This document shows, one piece after another, positions 26,321-38,059 of a stretch of 64,000 nt of DNA. Positions within the stretch are counted from its first letter, which is position 1. Every line of letters begins with the position of its first letter. The translations under genes and the position numbers were made by a program. The notes under the pieces are model-generated. The model was not told the origin of the DNA, did not search any database, and saw only the letters and a list, made by a program, of their open reading frames with translations. This DNA is from Apostichopus japonicus (lineage: Eukaryota > Echinodermata > Holothuroidea > Aspidochirotida > Stichopodidae), in the NCBI RefSeq assembly GCF_037975245.1, contig NC_092568.1:20913501-20977500 (forward strand), given 5' to 3'.

Positions 26321-29300
26321 ATGCATAGATTAAGTATTGGTTTCCAGGTACACATCATTGCTACATGTGGTAATGGACACTGCATAATTAAAATGTTTTA
26401 AGGGAGATTTGAGGTATCATTGCAGAATGGCTAAGGCAGGGAGGTGGGGGTGGGGGGGGGGAGGTAACATATACAACGCTTTCTTTGATAAAAAAGCAAA
26501 TATATGACATCATGGCGTTAGATATTTTACAAAAACTTCAAAGCAGCTATCACACTTTTCAACCATTTTCAGGTGAAACGCTTCTTTGAAGAACTTTTCT
26601 ACAAGTACGGTGAGTTATCGAAATAATCCCTTTGATCACATTTTTGGAAGTTTGTCTTAAGATATGACTTCCCCTTAGAATAAGTTCTCATCAAGATATC
26701 AAAGTAAAAGGAATGATCCTCCGCTGTACTACATTGACATAGAAAGGGGATAGAATATTAATAAACCTTCATGAACTTTAGATAAAGAGATGAAATGACT
26801 AGATCATAAGGTCAAAGGTCATTTGAAGATCAACCTCTCCGCATGCCACCCATTTGTAGCTATGAACAGATCTTGATTGATGCCTACCTTAATCGAAAAC
26901 TCTCTTAGTTTGAATAGGAAACAATTGCTGTACATTGGTGACTAATTTATGCAAAGCCAAAAAAAATCCTTGGAATGTTTGGTGCAGACAAATGTTTTCT
27001 TCACAATCAGTCTTTTAGAGATCTGAACCTTAAATATAAATGTAATGTCGGTAAACAGAAATGAAATTGGTTTCTCTGTCTTCCAATCAACATATGCACT
27101 CCATCCTACCTACAGTAGGCTGCAGAAAATTGTTAAAGTCTAAAAGCAATGTGCCCTATGGACCAAATTTAGAGTCACCAACGCTTCCTTCTTGCTCCTC
27201 CATGATCCTATTTTACCATTCTTAAGACCATCAACTGTATGCTTAGTATGTGGTTTCATCCATCTTGAATATATTAATGTTTACAATACAACTGGTTAAA
27301 GTCTAAAAGCACTGTCCCCCTGTTGACTCAATTTAGGGTCACCAACACCTTCTTTTATATTTCTTCCTACCTCACCTTTCTAAAAACTAATGACCGTAAG
27401 TCTGAAATCAGACTGTTTTCATCCATCTTGAATATATCGATGCGTTAATTTAGGGTTTTGATACCATCAGCAATGCCTGATATACCTTAAAGCCACGTTC
27501 TTATCTTATTGCCACGTAGGGGTCGACCTGGAATTATGGGCACATGAACACACCTATGAACGCCTGTGGCCAGTATATGGTGGTAAGGTATGTAATATGT
27601 GTATAAACGAGGGAATATTAGATGTGAGATATGCACAATTCTTATAAATCTCCTTAGTTTTGATCACATGAGATAATGTTTAGCACTTCAATGGGTATGT
27701 TGACTATCCAAGTATCTCATATTTTGGGTATTGGGTCTTGTATAATGTACAGTTACAGCTTCTAGAGTTAAAATTTGTGCTATTCTATAAAAAAAAAAAA
27801 ACCTGGGTAGGTTTTTTTTTTCATTTTATGCATGGATTGCAAAATATGTTTTCTTAGGAGAAAAGTTTTCAAGTGTGACATCATTGAATTGGAAAGGAGG
27901 CACAATCTTTTAGGGTTCGGATAGGTCAGTGGTTGCTAGAAAGGAACAAAAATGGCTGAAGAAAGTTGCTACAGAATAATTTTCCATGAAACTACTTTTT
28001 ATTCAAATGAAGAACTGAATGAAGGAAAAGATGGCTTGTCCTTGTACGTAACATTGTGTGGCAAGATTTGGTAATGTATGGTAATGCTGTTTGATAGATG
28101 TTGAGTTGAATTACAGATTTTATTATATTATATAGTTTTATGAATATTTTGCTGATTTGTGATTTATAAAGCATGTCTATTGGTTACATGTATGGTATGA
28201 AGATATACTTGGTGTTTGGTCTTTACCTGTTTCAAATGATTATATTCAACTCATCCCAACTTCTTCTTTAAGTTATCCTAACTTTGTTGATTAAGTATTT
28301 TCTAATTTGTAGGGTTGTGTTCCTTCTGATAGCAGGGTCACAATACACTAGTACTCCAGTACTAGTACTCCAGTATGAAAAATTGTGGCAAGACATGCTG
28401 TCACGTTTCATCTATTAAAACAATTTATCGGAATTATTTGTTGCGCTATTAAATTCTCCATTGCATAAGAGTGTGCATTTCTATTCACTACAGCTCTTAA
28501 AAGGTTAAATTTGCTGGGTTTTTTTTACAAAGAAGACAGTCATATATTTAATGGAATCCTAAGGATTAATACTGAAATGATCACAGGCATTGTCTAATGT
28601 AGACAGCTTGATACAATTGACTTCTCGTCACGAGGGCCTTTAGGTAAAGGCCTATGACGTATTAATATCTGTGGAAATTTGTGAGCAACTGAACAAGGGA
28701 AAAGCTGAGTGGGAAATTATATAAAGCAAAAACTGGAAAAGAGTAATGAAATATCCTTCAGTAGAATGAGATTCAAACTTCGAAACCAATGGTGGCATAC
28801 CTCAGTGGCAAGTTTTAATCGTGACTAGAGATTAAAGGCATTGAAGACTCGCCCCAAACAGCATGCCGCCATCTTTAAAAAGCAAGTGTAGTTTTTCTCT
28901 TGTTGCTACAAAATGCAGACAGTAATGAAACGTGATACCTTGTTATCTTTAGCTGGACCTGAGATGTCCATTGCTGTATCATTTGTACACTGTGCTCAGG
29001 GTACTGACCGCAGCTGTATGTACCGACTGTACACTAGTGTCTAATTACGGATGGTAGCAAGCTGTGTGTATTCTCTGGGATCGATGGTGGTGTCTGACAC
29101 TTCCGTTACACCTCTATCAAAACAAGGTCAGATTAACAACATTAGATGTTTCTTTTTGCGCGAGTCTTCACACCCTTTAAACCTGTCGTTTTTCAACAGG
29201 TATACAACGGGACGGTGAGACCATACACAGACCCCAAAGCTCCGGTTCACATCATCACTGGCTCCGCAGTAAGTTTATTTCTACTGACCTTAGCATGTGT

Positions 29301-31473
29301 AACATTAACATACTACATTCTTGTATGGATGACAACATTATGCAAATAAATGATCCACTTTTAATAATAAGCAAAGGACGAAACTTAGATTCGAAGACGG
29401 AAAAATATCAACATTCAATGAAAATGATGGTAAAATGAGGCAGTGGTGTAAATGCGAAAGTCTGTAGAGGATGAGGAGGGGGGTGGTGGTGGGGATCGAG
29501 AAATTGAGCAAAGGCCGCCTTCATCCAGGGCTCATCCAGGGGCACAATTGGACAACCAGGTCCTACTTTTCGGTTGTCCAATAGCAAATTTAGTTATATG
29601 AAAAAGATAAAAAGAAAAAAAATATATGAAAGAATGATTAATCTGTCTATGTTATGAAAGGTTTGTAGGTTTGTTGAATAGAACAACAGCTTCGGGACTC
29701 ACTGCTTCCATTGGATCACAGGCCTACCACTACTTTCATTTTGTTTCAGAATCTCCAAAGCAATGGAGGGTGATACCAATTTATCATATCACCAATTTGG
29801 AGGTATTTAGTTACATGTTGCAATCTGAATTTGGAGTCAACAACTGCTCGTCACACCAGACGACCTTCAAAGCTGATTCTTTCCGTCCAAACGGGAGAAA
29901 TTTGGTCGTATCAGATAATTGGACAAACAATTAAAACTTTGTCTCGTCTTCTGCGTATGGTGATTTGCAGCCAATGTAAACCCAATGCGAATCTTTTACA
30001 TTAACTGCTCTTGTAGCGGAAGTTTGAGGTTCTGGGGAAGTGGAATAGGGTCCTATCACATAGGTGTGTTAAAGGGTGGCCCATGATCAGTGGGTTAATT
30101 CTCTGTGCCCTGACGAGGTTTTCAAAACATTTCAACGGCCTGCAGAAACCTATAATAACAGAGCAATGGGGTTATCTAAGGTCCATAAATCAATTGAACA
30201 AATGGGCTTCATTGAATGACCAAAAGTAAAAACATGAAACCTTGGAGAGTTGGTAGACTGTTTCAAACTTTTGATAGAAAATTGCTACAAAGCAGATGGA
30301 CAATGGGCAAGTAGAACTTTCTGATAATTCCCACATAATCGTATATTTTTGCCAATTTTCTCATTGGAGTCCAAAAATCCTTAAAATGTTGCAGCCCAGG
30401 AATTGGATACAACAATTCACTGCATTTGCAAGATCAATTCTGTGCCCACCCCTACCCCTTGAGTGAAATGCACTTGAAGTAAGAAGCTTTGCAGAATTTT
30501 TTTCTTACGTCTAAAAGATTACTTCGACTACATCATTTTCCAACTATATGTTGTCTGTTCTTTCAGGGCAATCGAGAGAGACATGATGGATTTGGACCCC
30601 AGAAGGAGTGGTCAGCATTCCGCAGTTCAGACTATGGATACACCAGGATGGTTATCCACAATGCAACTCACCTAAGTTTAGAGCAGGTCTCTGATGACCA
30701 GGTAGGTTTTGGGTTTTGTGTTGGTTTGGTTTTGTTCTTTTGCTACCGAGATCCAACCAGCAGCGCAGAGGAAAATTCGCCTCGCCACCGTGCGGTGGTT
30801 TGTGCATGTCAGACTGCTGCAGCACATTGGTCAGTGACCAGGTATACCTGTAGGCCAATCCAATCCTGGGCCTATAATGTCTTATTTATTTCACAGAAGG
30901 TAAAGGGAAAGAGGCTGCTTCCACATGGCATTTTATGTATATGCTAGGTCACTGCCAGGTCAACCTCATTATCATTGACTAGGTCACTGCAAGGTCAACC
31001 TCATTATCATCGACTAGGTCACTGCAAGGTCAACCTCATTAGCATCAAGTAGATTGCTGCAAGGTCAACCTCATTAGCATCGACTAGGTCACTGCAAGGT
31101 CAACCTCATTAGCATTGACTAGGTCGCTGCAAGGTCAACCTCATAAGCATCAACTAGGTTGCTGCAAGGTCAACCTCATTAGCATTGACTGCTCTTAAGT
31201 CCAGACAGGGGCATCTTACAATGCAGCATATTATTATTATTACAGTTAGTATCATTTTGTTTTTGTGAAAAGAAACAGTTGTAAGGATGTTAGCATTTCT
31301 TTGTGTGAGTTTCCATTAGCAAGTGATGACAGAAATGCAGTATATGTTTACATATACACGCAGCAAACACCTATCAATATAATATCAATGTTTTTATTTT
31401 CTTACAGGGAGGGAAACTTGTGGACAGCATTACCGTCATTAAACATAAACATGGATTTGATTCATGGCAGTAG
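15474..31473 (+). CDS. ACP7: Purple acid phosphatase, ACP7-like, complete, 12 coding exons
   Basis: Secreted dinuclear-metal (Fe/Zn or Fe/Mn) phosphomonoesterase, 429 aa, close to vertebrate ACP7 in length. Exons: 15474-15588, 17659-17853, 19398-19580, 20752-20875, 22228-22296, 24772-24886, 25443-25556, 26573-26609, 27520-27587, 29200-29268, 30567-30701, 31408-31473. All junctions are GT/AG and the phases agree. A hydrophobic signal peptide (METLHVALFLLVW) is followed by the N-terminal fibronectin-like domain (residues ~25-120). All five metal motifs are present: GDLG (136-139), GDFAYN (165-170), GNHE (200-203), MGHRP (His286) and AHEHTYER (His326, His328). The C-terminal zinc/PAP domain has HIITGSAG and YGYTRMVIHNAT. 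The ATG at 15474 is the only one giving a signal peptide. The gene should therefore be catalytically competent; substrate unknown. Several introns carry MITEs and minisatellites (separate entries). It converges on GNMT. Confidence 0.96.
16765..17136 (-). mobile_element. TTAA-flanked MITE, copy 1 (ACP7 intron 1)
   Basis: Starts TTAAAGGGTGTGAAGACTC and ends GAGTCTTCAATGCCTTTAA, an imperfect terminal inverted repeat with TTAA at both outer ends. The interior (GCCGGTAATTTGACCTAG, ACTGTCTGCATTTTGTAGCG) matches copies at 28832, 34862 and 60146. It is in inverted orientation relative to copies 2 and 3. No transposase. Confidence 0.88.
18654..18922. mobile_element. Possible decayed hAT-type element (ACP7 intron 2)
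   Basis: Starts CAGTGGCATAGCCAGC, like hAT-type ends elsewhere in the window. The octamer GTAGGGAG occurs immediately before (18646-18653) and again at 18923-18930. The right end does not show the expected inverted repeat, so the element is either damaged or the matching octamers are chance. Confidence 0.35.
23625..24345. repeat. 15-bp minisatellite, about 48 copies (ACP7 intron 5)
   Basis: Unit CACACTACACAATCC repeated over about 720 bp with few substitutions. An insertion variant, CTACAGGCTACACAATCCAC, recurs at about 23758, 24096, 24144 and 24263. Because 15 is a multiple of 3 and the unit has no stop in two frames, it creates 224- and 258-codon open frames of pentapeptide repeats. These lie inside an intron and are not genes. 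Confidence 0.97.
25692..25834. repeat. Direct duplication, 78-bp period (ACP7 intron 7)
   Basis: GACTTGCACTGCTGATGGCA at 25692 recurs, with one base changed, at 25770. The match runs on through TTGACTTGTTTCCTTATCG to GCAGAAGGG(G/C)AAGTAG. The copies are nearly identical over 65 bp, so the duplication is recent. Confidence 0.92.
26218..26317. repeat. (TA)n microsatellite (ACP7 intron 7)
   Basis: Near-continuous TA array of about 100 bp with one CA and one TT interruption near its left end. Confidence 0.95.
27132..27455. repeat. Diverged tandem duplication, ~165-bp period (ACP7 intron 9 boundary region)
   Basis: GTTAAAGTCTAAAAGCA(A/C)TGT occurs at about 27132 and 27296. Both copies continue through a CACCAACxCTTC segment to TTTCATCCATCTTGAATATAT. 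The block lies between the eighth and ninth coding exons. Confidence 0.75.
28832..29180 (+). mobile_element. TTAA-flanked MITE, copy 2 (ACP7, 19 bp before the exon at 29200)
   Basis: Starts TTAAAGGCATTGAAGACTCG and ends CGAGTCTTCACACCCTTTAA. Its right edge is only 19 bp from the start of the tenth coding exon (29200), so the acceptor tract CGTTTTTCAACAG lies directly against it and any branch point is probably inside the element. Confidence 0.9.
30792..30858. repeat. Short dispersed repeat, copy 1 (copy 2 at 31483-31551)
   Basis: CGTGCGGTGGTTTGTGCATG, then GTCA..CTGC and TGACCAGGTATA, ending GTAGGCC, resembles 31483-31551 downstream of the ACP7 stop codon at roughly 70-75 percent by eye. Both copies lie within 1 kb around the last two ACP7 exons. 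Class unknown. Confidence 0.6.
30944..31188 (+). repeat. 35-bp minisatellite, seven copies, containing DR5 nuclear-receptor motifs
   Basis: Unit CTAGGTCACTGCAAGGTCAA followed by CCTCATTAGCATCGA, seven copies at exact 35-bp spacing in the last ACP7 intron. Copies 1, 2, 3 and 5 contain two exact AGGTCA half-sites separated by five bases, the DR5 arrangement recognised by retinoic-acid-receptor-type heterodimers. Copies 4, 6 and 7 keep only the downstream half-site. Confidence 0.93.
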
Positions 31474-34095
31474 TAGTCATAGTGGCCGTGGCTTGTGCAT
31501 GTCAAGCTGCAACGGCACAACGATTACTGACCAGGTATAACCGGTAGGCCGTAGCCCCTGAGCTTTACGAGTCATCAAGGTTTGCAGCATATATCTCTAC
31601 TAAACTACTCTATTTGTTTTTAATCATCCATTTTGTCAATTCCAAATTATTTTCGTTCCTTGTGGCTTTTTTTTTATAGCCACATAATTAAAAAGAACAT
31701 TTTACTGCATTGTTTCAAATTTTAGGTAACAGTCCAATGAGAGAGATATGTGTTACCATTAATACCAATAGTAGGAATGTTATAACAGAGTGAGAGAAAG
31801 GTTAAATGCAATATGTGTGACTATAGATAGATGAAACAGTTTATGAAAAGAGTGTATGTGTATAATATTCTGTGAAAATACTTTCAGTGCAATGGAGGGG
31901 GTCAGTTTATGTTGGATGCATCTCACAATGGTAAAGACCGTCTATCCCTTCTTGGTGAAACATTATAATAATTGGCCTACATTACCCGATTAAAATTTTC
32001 AGTAAAACAGGTTACAAAAATGTAAGGGTACAAATTAGCAAAATACAAATGGAGGGTACTAGGTTCGATAAGATAGTGGAAAATAAACTGTTTTTTTTTT
32101 ATATTTTGTTTTATCATCTTCAACTGATCTTAATCATATATTTACCCATTTTGTTTTTTTTACAAGAAAGACAGGCATCATATGTTGATCAAGTAGTTTC
32201 AAATTCATTTTACACAATAAATATGGATAGCTATACTTTTTCTTGTTTTTGAATTCGTACGCAATTTGTGTCTCACAGAGTTGAATGGAATGACTTGTTT
32301 TACTTTCACAAGTAACCATAGTATACCATAATTCCAAGTTTCATCTTCTCAACAAGATTTGGCAGAGGGCCAAAGTAACAATTTAGGTGTCAGGTTTATT
32401 GTCAAGGTCATTTGCAAGAAAAATGCAGCAATATGCAAAGAACATCTAAGAATGAAAACTCATATTATTATATTTTATTACAATCTATATATGTGTCATT
32501 GTATAGTTTTTTTTTTAATTTATTTTTTTTCTCTTCATATTTTACATTTTTCATTATGATTGTTACAGTAGTCTCTCACAATATTCTAAGAACAACAGGA
32601 TACATTCCTGGACATTGGGAAATAACCAATAGGCAGCTAGATGGAAGGTGGCCTCTTTCCCTGTCTTGCCCTCATATGAAATGGACAAAATATGTTACTA
32701 AAAATATGTAATTTATATTTTTTTTTAAATAGCTTTACTTTGTCGAGGGTGCAGGGTGTAAGTTTGCATATATGAAGATATTTGAAAACTGCACCTTTGT
32801 GCATTGAGTAGCACATACCAAACATTTGCCAGCCTTTACCAATTTATTGACCCCGCCTCAGCCAACCTCACTCCATCCATCCGTCCCCCACCCCCCCCCC
32901 CCCAATTCATCCCTGTAACATAACTGTCCCCTTCCTATCATGAAAAGAAACAATATATTGCCTTTCAGTTTTCAACAAAGATTTGTATTTTTTAGCTAGA
33001 TGTGTTTTAGAAGTTATTTGCATATGAGTACTTCTTTTATTTTGTAATGGCTGTCCATTTTCTTTGACTTAATTCTGGGAGGGTTTAATTCATGGATTTA
33101 ATACCTCAGTTATATGGTTGCATGTCGTTTAAATATGTTTGTATTTGCCCATGCTGCAAAGCAAGATATTTTGTTTGAATTTTTTTATGAATATGAGTTA
33201 TAATAATTGGTTTTCAGGAATTTTAAAAAGCTTTACGTTTTCCACAATGAGCCGTCCATCTGCACATTATATGTAAATTTCCTTTTTTTTTATGTTATAT
33301 ATGTAAAGATTGGTTTGAATTTGTTACTTGTGCTTCAATTAGCCCACTGAGTTTTATTCAAATGGTGGTTTCTCCTACCATTTTTATCTACTAAATATCT
33401 CATTCAAACTTTAGCAACAAAGAAGAAAGAGTTTGAAAATCAATGTTTGCCTGGTAACATATTTTTTTCTCTTTTTTTGTGCTGTTTTGTAAAGTTAATT
33501 AACCAGTGAATATGACATTTTTAAGATGTATTGATATCTCCCTTAGAAGTGAGGTTAGAACTGTTTCCAAGACAAATAATTTGCAATATATCAAATTTTC
33601 TTTCAATATTTGTTAGTATAAAGTAGTATGTTGATGTTTGTAATTACCTTTCAAATGCCTGGGTGGAAATCATGTTTGGTAAGGGAGGGGGTGTGGTGTT
33701 GGTTGCTTATAATTGACGGCATTTTTATTTTTTATTTAAAAGTCTGTTTGATATTGGTAACACCATTAATATTGTTGTCACTACATTTTGCAACCTATGA
33801 ATCAGTGAAATATTGCTGAAATATGAAGAAAACTGAGGTAGCAGTTTTCGATTGAGAATGGTATTGTGGGTAATGTTTGTAGTCGGTAACTAGGGTATTT
33901 TATTCTGGTCTATTGCCAGATGGGAGTTGCTTGCTCTCTGGTAGTTGCACTGTTCAAGTTTTGTTCAAAGTAAAATGTCTTCCTAGTTAATGTAAGAAGT
34001 GTTTTTATTATATAATTTTATCATAGTATTTTGGTGCATATACAGTGTGACTATAACTGGTTGGGTCCTACAGAGTTAACCTATTTTATCTTTGA
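31474..34095. other. ACP7 3' UTR and intergenic sequence
   Basis: No coding frame recognised. The second copy of the short repeat lies at 31483-31551. The nearest plausible polyadenylation signals after the ACP7 stop are AATAAA at 32082-32087 and again near 32216, but neither can be chosen from sequence alone. Confidence 0.4.
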
Positions 34096-34148
<53 letters not shown>

Positions 34149-34152
34149 TATA
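34096..34152. repeat. (TA)n microsatellite
   Basis: Imperfect TA array with ACATATATA at both ends, in the ACP7-GNMT intergenic interval. Confidence 0.95.
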
Positions 34153-34861
34153 GCAGCTGAAAAACAAAACGTATAAGTTTTAAGGTCATCAATACTGGAC
34201 AGAAATGGTCTCTAAGGAAGTCAATTTTTACTCTAAGGGAGTCAATTTTGAGAAATTTTGCACTGACTCATACATTCCTGGTGTTTCAGACTAGAGATAA
34301 TTACTCCCAGGCATTGAGTAGTGCCATATGCATTCAATTAAATTTAAAGAGTATGAAAAGGTTTTTTCTATAAAAGTTGACCAAGATATATAGATGTTGA
34401 TATATTTTGGTAGGATTTTCAGCACATTTACAGAACACTCCCAGAAAATCCTATGGATCTACGAGGGCTTTCAGATTTATTATTTTTGTTTGTAGAGGGG
34501 GAAGAGGATGAGGGTGAAGGCTTTTATTAATTTGGCTCTCTCTTTATATGAACACTTGTGACAATGTACTAACCTTCAACCATTCCAATATATGATATCA
34601 ACAAGTTATAAACCGTTTGATCAAGTGCAAGAATCGTTCTTATTCATTTGAAAAGCTTCAAGATGATTTTTTTTTTTTTGGTGTAATAAGGTAGCTGTTA
34701 ATGTTTTTAACTACCTTGTCTTCCAATGGTCACATATGGTGTCAGCAGATTGTAACAAATTTTAAGCAATATGAAGTTTCACATGTTTAGACAGAAAACT
34801 CCATAGGATTGGAAAGTGATAATGATTTGAATTGTCACAGCTGTATGCATTTCCACTGTGC

Positions 34862-35221
34862 TTAAAGGCATTGAAGACTCGCCCCAAACCGTGTGCCGCC
34901 CTCTGATAAAGTTAACTTTCCGTTGCTTGCAAGTTATTTTCTTGTCGCTACAAAATGCAGACAGTAATGAAACGTGAAACCTTGTTATCTTTTATCTGGA
35001 CCTGAGATGTCCATCGCTGCTATGTACATTGTGTTGTGGGTGTTGACAGTAGCTGCATGTATTTTCTGTACACTAGTGTCTAATTACTGACGGTAGCAAG
35101 CTGTGAGTGTATTTTCTGGGATCGATGGTGGTGTCTAACACTTCTGTGACACCTCATTCGAAACTAGGTCAGATTACCGGCATCAGACGTTTCTTAATGT
35201 GCGAGTCTTCACTCCCTTTAA
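34862..35221 (+). mobile_element. TTAA-flanked MITE, copy 3
   Basis: Starts TTAAAGGCATTGAAGACTCG and ends GCGAGTCTTCACTCCCTTTAA less one base, with TTAA at both tips. It has the same interior as copies 1, 2 and 4 and the same orientation as copy 2. The 65-codon frame inside it is a shadow of the repeat. Confidence 0.9.
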
Positions 35222-38059
35222 GATATATAAAGCAGCGAGCAGTTCTTTTGTATCAAACATCACAAATGTATGCAGATAAATGTCATATTTGGAATCAGAT
35301 ATAAGCAATGGTAATAAAAGTACACAATTACACCAAAGAAAAAAAGGTTCTTTTCTTTATTTTTCTTATCACCTGTTCTAATTTGATTCTTTGAAAGGAA
35401 GAACTTTTCAAATGATTCTTGCTGTTCAGTTCAATGGAGATGTCATTTCTTGTGATGATTTTTCCTTTGAAGAAAGCAATTAGTTTGGTTGTAGGTACGG
35501 TCATTCAGTACAGGGTTTTTAGGGGAAGGGGAGATAATTTTAGGAGCTCTTCAGTATAATTTGAACTGACATGCCCCTAAAATGAGCTGAAAAAATTTAC
35601 AAAGAGAGAGGATGTGAAATGAAGGCAAAAGTCTATTCCATGATCACTTTTTAAAGCATAATTGTGTATGAAAGGAGTTGTAGTACCATGACACAGTTCA
35701 TATCTGAAAGTGACTGAAAGTACACCTATTGCGGCTTACCACAACTATTTACTATGGGAACAACATCAATAATCTTGACCGTGGGTCCTCAATTAGTTTT
35801 CTACGAGGCCAGAGAGAAACATGGACCGGAGTAATGGGTCAGGGATAAATGCAGTCTCACTATAATAACTAGATGGCAAAGTGCATAGAATGGGACTAGT
35901 AGGGTGCTCAAGACTAAGGCCACAATGGCCCACATTCGTTCAAAGCTCGGGGGAATGAATTATTTTCTGCGGACTAGACTGGAACGTTTCTGGCCTCTGC
36001 TCTGAAAATTCTCAGTGATTGAATTAGGCAAGTCAGATCTCGATTTAATACAGAGAGAGGGAGATCACAAACACTTCAGAAAGTACTTATGCAATGGGAT
36101 CATGAACAAATGTTAATATAGCGAAAAATAAAGTCCAAAAATAAAGCAGCAAAGAATGTTTTCATGTCCATTTTTTTTATTTACAGGTTAACTCAGGTTT
36201 AAAGCTAGAGCAGTTTTTTAACAGAAAGCAGGAATGCAACTGTTGCTTTTAAACAAAAGCAATAAATTGCAGATACATTCTGCCATAAAAATGCCATAAA
36301 AACATTGCAAAAGAAAGCCAAAAGTTACAGAAGACTGTTAAAACAAAATGTATATACATGTACCCCTGTGCAACCTCCAATAGTCATGTGATTTTTGCCG
36401 ATTCCATTCAAAAGTAGTTTTCATCATGTCACATATCTTGCATTCATCTCTCTTACAAGACAATCCAATGAAGTTTCATTCATCTTTTACTACCATGTTA
36501 TCAGATTTTGAAGGAAGAAGTGTTACCCTCAGATAAATTAACAACCAGTATTTGTCAGGCATTTCTGCATTGACAAATGTTGACCTTGGCTAAGAATGGT
36601 ACAATCTAACAAAATTTAAACAGTCCTTTTGGGGGAATTTATGCCCACATAAATATGACAATTACTATACAAGACCAACAGAAGCACATTGTGAACAACA
36701 TTTGAGCTAAACATTTAATTCAAGGCTGCAAGGTTTGCCCTCGATCACTCCAAAAAAACCAGAGCTAACCGCTTTGACCAGCTATATCCTTAGAATAAGT
36801 AGTCTCTTTCCAGGCTGAATTGCAAAGGGAAAAAACTCCTGACAACCTTTTTCCCAACTGACCCTGGGAGGTGTGGGTACGGGTGGTGCATGGTTGCATG
36901 GACGTTCCCCTTCGAGCACGCCACTGGCAACATCCATCGAGTAAGTTCAAGCTAAATGCACAGGATTCATTGTAAAAGGGGCTGGTTCAAATCATATCCT
37001 AGCCAATAATATTTGTGCTCTCAAAACATTTGCTTGATATTTAATCTCCCAGTTTGCTTCTTCTTTAAATTACACAACAAAGATGGTAACAGAATGATCG
37101 ATTCAACCTCAACCTCAAGTTACATAAGCATTTCATTGATGACTGATATTCTCTTAGAGTTTTGAAAAAAAGTTTCCTGATTGGTTGGTGTCAATATTAG
37201 TGGGTTTACTCAGTTAACTCAAGAGGAATCAATGGATAAAGATGACTGAGATATTTGTGTATGTCTAACAAGTGTATATTTACAACGTGCTACTTACTTA
37301 AGACATGAAGAGGGAGATTGTGCAAATAAAAATACCACAGTGAAATAATATAAGAAGCCTTGGATGAATAACACACATACTATATATGATAAGACAGTTG
37401 GTTACATAATAACTTAGTTCTGTGGCCTGGCGTGAGACCAGTTGTTCCTTCGAGGGATGGATCCAGGAATGTAACCGTAAGGTGTGGCAATGGGTTTCTT
37501 GAAGCCAACTCCCATGTGGGGGGGGGAGGGGTCTTCTCATGTACAGACAAAAATATCATTTTGGCCGTGTATTCTGAGACATAGTTAGCTATGTAATTAG
37601 CTCTACTCGCAAGATTGTGCTAATACGACTTTTAATTTTCTTTGCTGGTTGAAATGTGGAGTCTACACTTCCCACTCTATCCCCCTCAAACCCTTCCCTC
37701 CCTCCCACACCCCCCCCCCTCCACTCTTGGATCTATGCCTGCTTCAGATCTCTTCCCAAAGTAATAATGCAATTGTCTTTATGCTTTATCAACCTCTATT
37801 AAGTATATTGAATAAAAACACACTTAGCTTTATGATGACTCAACAAAGGTTCCACGTAACGTAACCAAAATTCTTAGCTGTCAAGTTTCTCATTATCAGT
37901 GAGCAATGATATGCCACCTTCAATTGTTCCACTGTTCTCTTACATGTGGTGCACAGTAACAATCTAACCATTTTAAGTAACAAGCTGAACAATACAGTTA
38001 TTTTCCAGTTTTCCATTTCAAAGCTAGCTTTCAACCGACATACTTCCAAGCTTGAGCCC
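35222..38059. other. Intergenic and GNMT 3' UTR, no gene recognised
   Basis: This stretch lies between the convergent ACP7 and GNMT genes and should include the GNMT 3' UTR, whose end I could not fix. An isolated hAT-type end (CACGCCACTGG near 36916) has no partner. Confidence 0.4.

Noticed and set aside
29671-29934. 87-codon frame in an ACP7 intron
   Set aside because: No domain, no splice support, and it lies between two confirmed ACP7 exons.
36890-36930. Lone hAT-type end, CACGCCACTGG
   Set aside because: No matching inverted end or target duplication could be found within about 1 kb.
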